Part shown: positions 59,584 to 64,000 of the stretch, piece after piece
How positions within the stretch are numbered: position 1 is the first letter of the stretch
Layout: each line of letters opens with the position of its first letter
NCBI GenBank assembly: GCA_030549495.1
Contig: JAUIRK010001030.1
Span: 1 to 64,000 of the forward strand
Direction: 5' to 3'
Source of the DNA: Nectonema munidae
Lineage: Eukaryota; Nematomorpha; Nectonematoida; Nectonematidae
DNA length: 64,000 nucleotides
Program-made: the position numbers and the translations under genes
Notes under the pieces: generated by a model
What the model was told of the DNA's origin: nothing
Seen by the model: only the letters and a program-made list of their open reading frames with translations
Database searches by the model: none

Positions 59584-60447
59584 TCAATTTGTTGCACAAA
59601 AATTTCTTTTCTTGTTATATATCGATTTAGAAGATTGCTCCTGTAAAAAATTTTCTCTCATTGTACAGTTAGGAAAATGATCAGAAATGTCTGATATGAC
59701 ATTATAAGAAGAATAAGACAAATCAAAATTTATAAAAATATTATCAACTAAACTCGAGGAAGTCGAAGAAATGCGAGTGCATTTAGTTATAGTGGGAATA
59801 AAGCCCAACGAGCTTAAAGTGCTTGTAAAATTAAGAATATCATTATTTTTGTTGAAATCAAGAAGATTTATATTAAAATCCCCACATAATATGGAAAAGT
59901 TAGAAAACGAATTACTTGAAAAAATATTTTTGATGAAGTAGTTAAAACAAGAAATATTACTATTAGGAGGTCGATAGACTGTAAGCAAATCTAAATATTT
60001 AGAATCAACTGAGAGCTTTATATATAATACGTCAAATAGATTTTCTGAACAGGAAAGATTCTTAGTAGAGATATTAGAAAAGACATTACTATAAAAAACA
60101 CCCACTCATCCGCTCTTTTTAGATCTTTGTAAATATTGAAAATGATATCCCGGAATTTTAAAACTATGAGAAAAGTTCCAAATTTCACTTAACGTAATAA
60201 TGTCAAAACTAAACGCAAGTGAGTTTAAAAAATTAATCAAGAAGTTAAAATTTGCATTAAGACTTCTAACATTTAAGTGCATAATCTCTAAATATTTTAT
60301 TGATGTTTTGTTAGGCGGAAAATCATTTTCCGCAATATAGTTAGTTGAAGAAAAGTTCATCTTGTCAAACGTATCAAAAAAACTTGTATCTAAGAGATCA
60401 AGCTGTGTTGAGTTATATATATCAGCAATAGGCTTTAAGTTACTCAT
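59584..60447 (-). pseudogene. LINE C ORF2 endonuclease, split by one in-frame stop
   Basis: An APE-type endonuclease occurs in two adjacent frames of the same phase (60,447-60,106 and 60,105-59,584) separated by a single TGA. Motifs in order are MHLNVRSLNAN (Asn), TLSEIWN (Glu), CGDFNINLLDF (Asp/Asn), LVDNIFINFD (Asp) and ISDISDHFP (Asp-His). The catalytic residues are all present. The stop falls in the conserved glycine-rich 'GGVGVFY' strand. Confidence 0.85.
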
Positions 60448-60495
60448 AGAGTGCGTTTATGTAGTTATCATTTTCTCTTTCTTTTATGATGTTGT

Positions 60496-61441
60496 TCATA
60501 TTAATAAAAGATGGGCAATCTTTATTATAAAACTGCTTAGAGCAATTTTTTTACATTTTAGACATTTAAGTGAATTTTGAATAGTGCATTTATCAAAAGT
60601 ATGAGCATCTGATAAACAAGCTTGACATTTTACTGTTCTTTTGCAAAAGTGAGTTGAATGTCCACACTCTATGCATTTTACACAATATTTAATTCTGGGA
60701 TAAAACAATTCAATTCCAAATGAAAGCGGTCCAAAGAAAACCCTATTTTTATTACATATAAATTTAAAATATTCTAATTTCAAAGAAAAAACTAAATTGA
60801 AAGTATTTTTCCTACTAGTTGTTTTGAACTTAAAAAAGTTTTCAAACGCATCTATAGGTAAGTCATTTTTTATAGCCAATTGTTCAATTAAACTTAATGT
60901 TATCAGATTCAAGAAAAGACGGGATCCCTTTCAAAATAAGCCTTGATACACGATTTTTTTTAGTAAATTTTTCAGTTTGAATTTTTTTAGAGTCCAGCTC
61001 AGATATAGCTTTAGATAATTCAATTTTATCAGTGAAATTAACAAAAATTTTATCATGATATACTTTACTTGAAAAAATTTTAACTTTTGGGATATTTGTT
61101 TGTAGATAATTTATTTTACTAAAAGTTTGATTTTTCATTTGAACTTTTTCACTATCACTTAGCTTAATAACTAAAGTGTTATACGTATTATTATTCGAAT
61201 TTAGTTTTTTAGATTTGGGTGAAAAAGAGGTTTCAGCATTAGAATTAGTAATTTTTGTCACAGCGGCATAGCTATTTGTATTAAATTTTTCAATAGATCT
61301 CTCAATTTTATCTAATCTTTTTTCCATATTCACAGAAATTGGATTATCGCTTGATAAAGTTAAATTTTTAAGATTTTCAAACCCTCGCATGGTCGAAAAA
61401 TTTTCTTCCCTTGGATGGTCAAAATGGGCCGCAAAGGCCAC
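60496..61441 (-). pseudogene. LINE C ORF1, CCHC RNA-binding protein
   Basis: Two overlapping frames (61,441-60,884 and 60,912-60,496) make up a ~310-residue protein with one frame change in the 60,884-60,912 overlap. The start is MAFAAHFDHPREENF. It has a Ser/Asn-rich middle, a segment 'IFVNFTDKIELSKAI' and 'SRLILKGIPSFL' that could be part of an RRM-like fold, and two C-terminal knuckles of C-x2-C-x4-H-x4-C type, CVKCIECGHSTHFC and CQACLSDAHTFDKC. It would bind the element RNA. Confidence 0.78.
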
Positions 61442-61480
61442 TTTTTAAGTATTTTTCTCAATAAAAATATTATAACTGTA

Positions 61481-61859
61481 TAATGAACACAACAGACCCA
61501 TTAATTATTTTAAACTAAACTTTACTTGAAAACTCAATTTTATTAGCTAGAAAAATGATTTTGATTCAATTTTTTTAACGCCATCTACATTTTATTTTCT
61601 TGATAAATGAAATGTGATAATGATGTATTTTGCTATAAATCTACAAAAAAAATAGAAATAATACAAACTATGAATATCATTATAATTGCATAAACTTAAA
61701 AATAAAAAATATCTGTTTCAATTTACACAAAATGTATTTGTACTGCTTATAACCTATTTTCAAATATAAAAATAGGTTATCAGCACCTCTCAAAATTCAC
61801 TTAGTGAGGAGCCGAGAATATTCAGAGGTAATAATGTAAGAGAAATTATTGTAATAGAT
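61481..61859. other. A+T-rich DNA, no gene seen
   Basis: This is A+T-rich sequence upstream of LINE C on its strand. A repeated AATAGGTTATCAG/ATAACCTATTTTC pair near 61,749-61,782 forms a small hairpin. Nothing else was recognised. Confidence 0.45.
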
Positions 61860-61861
61860 TG

Positions 61862-62195
61862 CTCTCATTACATCAAGTGATTTAGATCACATATATGAAT
61901 ATTACGTCAATGAGAGCCATGACCTTGAAAGACGCTTGTGATTTTCACACACACACACACACAATTCCTGTAATTTTGTTGTTTTCATTCCTCACACTTA
62001 CACCATGCGCTTGTATTTAGCACGTGTTATTTCTCATTATATCATCACATTAAGTGATTTAGGAGTTTACACTACATATAAACATATGGATCAATATTAC
62101 GTCATGAGAGTCATGACTCATGACCTTGAAAGACGCAATTTATGTAATTTTGTTTTTTGCGCTTGTATTCAACACGTTTTTTTTTGAAATATTCT
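61862..62195 (+). repeat. ~200-bp tandem duplication upstream of the transposase
   Basis: Two diverged copies, offset 201 bp, share TCATTA...CATTAAGTGATTTAG, ATATTACGTCA-TGAGAG, ATGACCTTGAAAGACGC and GCGCTTGTATT(T/C)A(G/A)CACG words (about 61,862-62,050 and 62,035-62,195). Copy 1 carries a short (CA)n microsatellite near 61,950. It ends ~100 bp before the piggyBac coding region, so it may be the promoter or 5' end of that element. Confidence 0.7.
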
Positions 62196-62298
62196 ATAGC
62201 GTCATAAATAAATCAAATCAGATTATGGCTTTTTTGGATAATCTCCCATTTTCTTGCTTTTTATTTTCTTTTCTTCTATCCGTTTCAATTGCAACGTT

Positions 62299-62846
62299 AC
62301 ATTCATGACTTCTGAGGATATTGTTTCAAAAAGCGGTTTTCTTTATTTTACTCAAGAAAGTCTTCCGACTTCGAGTGGTGGCAGAAGTAGAAGCATAAAC
62401 TCATGTAACATTTCGAGATATCCTCCTGGTCCAAAAAATCAAGCCAAAAGAATGACTTGTCCGGAAAAATTTGGAATCTGTTTTTTACTAAAGAACTATT
62501 GACTGAAATTTTTACAAAAACAAAAAATTATATGAAATATAAAGAAAGGCTTATAGATCCAAATGATCAAATGAACAAGTTTTCCTCAAACTATACTATT
62601 GATGTACTTCTTGGGTACTTTGCCTCTCTTTATTGGCTTGGTCTTTCAAAGGAAAACAAGTACCATATGACGATATTTACACACCCCTTATAGGATCTCC
62701 ATTTGTAAAAAGTACTTTATCAAAAAATAAATCACGTATTGCACCCGTTTTCTTCGGTTTGATGATTCTATAGTGAGAAAAACTTTGTCTGATAGAATAA
62801 AGGAGGTACGCGTTCTAAATGATCACTTTTACAAAGTTTTCCATAA
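62299..62846 (+). pseudogene. piggyBac-like transposase, N-terminal part
   Basis: This + strand piece carries the DDE_Tnp_1_7 (piggyBac) N-terminal region. It has a linker with NISRYPPGPKNQAKRM, then FFTKELLTEIFTKTKNYMKY, TIDVLLGYFASLYWLGLSK, GSPFVKSTLSKNKSRI and FLRFDDSIVRKTLSDRI. These match, in order, the helix preceding the catalytic domain, the 'dY...STLSrnRFe.i...lRFDD' block and the DKxxxvR region. Reading all blocks needs three frame changes (near 62,470, 62,660 and 62,745), so this copy is probably inactive. The block ends NDHFYKVFH at a possible splice donor. Confidence 0.8.
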
Positions 62847-63756
<910 letters not shown>

Positions 63757-64000
63757 GTACTGGAACGTAAAAGATTATGTTTGTATAGACGAGCAGTTAC
63801 TCAAATATCGTGAAAATTGTCCCATTAGGATACATGATCCTAGTAAGTCAGGAAAGTACGGCATAAAGTTTTATCACCTAAATGGTGCCAATAGTTTTTA
63901 TATTCTTTTCCCTGAAATTGATTTTTCCTCACATCCCGAAGAAAATTATTTCAGTGGCGAATCAATAGTGAAAAGATTATGCGAAAATGCAAATATTCCT
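63757..64000 (+). pseudogene. piggyBac-like transposase, catalytic part, runs off the window
   Basis: The frame is open from the acceptor to the window edge: YWNVKDYVCIDEQLLKYREN, then IRIHDPSKSGKYGIKFYHL and EENYFSGESIVKRLCENA. IDEQL carries the first catalytic Asp of the piggyBac DDD/DDE triad, and 'KxGKYGIKF' is the hallmark that follows it. The second Asp (in a DNxFTS-type block) would fall just beyond position 64,000. This part shows no break. It lies in the same orientation as UCKL1 and within its possible large intron. Confidence 0.82.

Larger units (their letters stand above)
57360..61480 (-). mobile_element. LINE element C, nearly full length, CR1-like
   Basis: This is a ~4.1-kb - strand non-LTR retrotransposon with ORF1 (61,441-60,496), ORF2 endonuclease (60,447-59,584), linker (about 59,560-58,869), RT (about 58,868-58,080), C-terminal tail (57,980-57,708) and a ~350-bp 3' UTR. 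It ends with AATAAAC and a CTAT-type tail at about 57,360-57,375. It is broken by one in-frame stop in the endonuclease, one frame change in ORF1 and several frame changes in the linker/RT. It is the most complete copy of its family here and is closely related to fragments D and 43.30-43.69 kb. Both 5' and 3' ends appear present. Confidence 0.88.

Overview
The window comes from an A+T-rich animal nuclear genome, most likely an invertebrate; I cannot name the species. The evidence is three GT-AG-bounded coding exons of a metazoan uridine-cytidine kinase-like gene (UCKL1), several APE-type LINEs, a piggyBac transposase with what looks like an intron, and very large tandem arrays. No prokaryotic gene, operon, CRISPR array, tRNA or rRNA gene was seen.

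Positions 1-35,283 are almost entirely one minisatellite with a period of about 31 bp, read on the + strand as T/G-rich, A-poor DNA. It is organised into higher-order repeats: an ~11.5-kb block seen twice (about 2.1-12.6 kb and 13.7-24.1 kb), a ~2.54-kb block repeated in tandem (about 22.6-29.2 kb), and a ~2.55-kb duplication (about 29.9-34.1 kb). A non-minisatellite, A+T-rich ~1.15-kb segment recurs four times inside it (6,033; 9,478; 17,541; 20,988). The many short frames in the array are by-products of the 31-bp period and are not genes.

Positions 35,284-37,337 form a bridge: a 161-bp direct duplication, a 69-bp near-perfect inverted repeat, then about nine copies of a ~150-bp tandem repeat. 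From about 37,338 to 40,391 the same 31-bp minisatellite returns in the opposite orientation and is more diverged. It abuts a broken Ty3/Gypsy-like gag-protease fossil (about 40,392-40,960).

Positions 41-48.6 kb hold A+T-rich DNA and LINE material: two + strand fragments (42.72-43.69 kb), a nearly complete - strand element A (about 43.69-47.74 kb; ORF1 with CCHC knuckles, APE endonuclease, reverse transcriptase) and a + strand fragment D (47.74-48.61 kb).

Positions 50.78-53.16 kb carry three consecutive exons of UCKL1 (+ strand), encoding the N-terminal tail, the P-loop and the nucleoside-binding part of the kinase domain. The next expected exon is not found before the window ends, so the following intron is longer than 10.8 kb or the gene is interrupted. 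That stretch holds two more - strand LINEs (B, about 54.44-57.05 kb, decayed; C, about 57.36-61.48 kb, nearly full length) and a + strand piggyBac-like transposase (about 62.30-64.00 kb, running off the window). A 910-bp interval inside the transposase has splice-like ends and contains a pure (TG)n tract of about 777 bp.

No cooperating gene system is visible. The main interest is the repeat architecture, the large UCKL1 intron, and the transposase split by a microsatellite-bearing interval.
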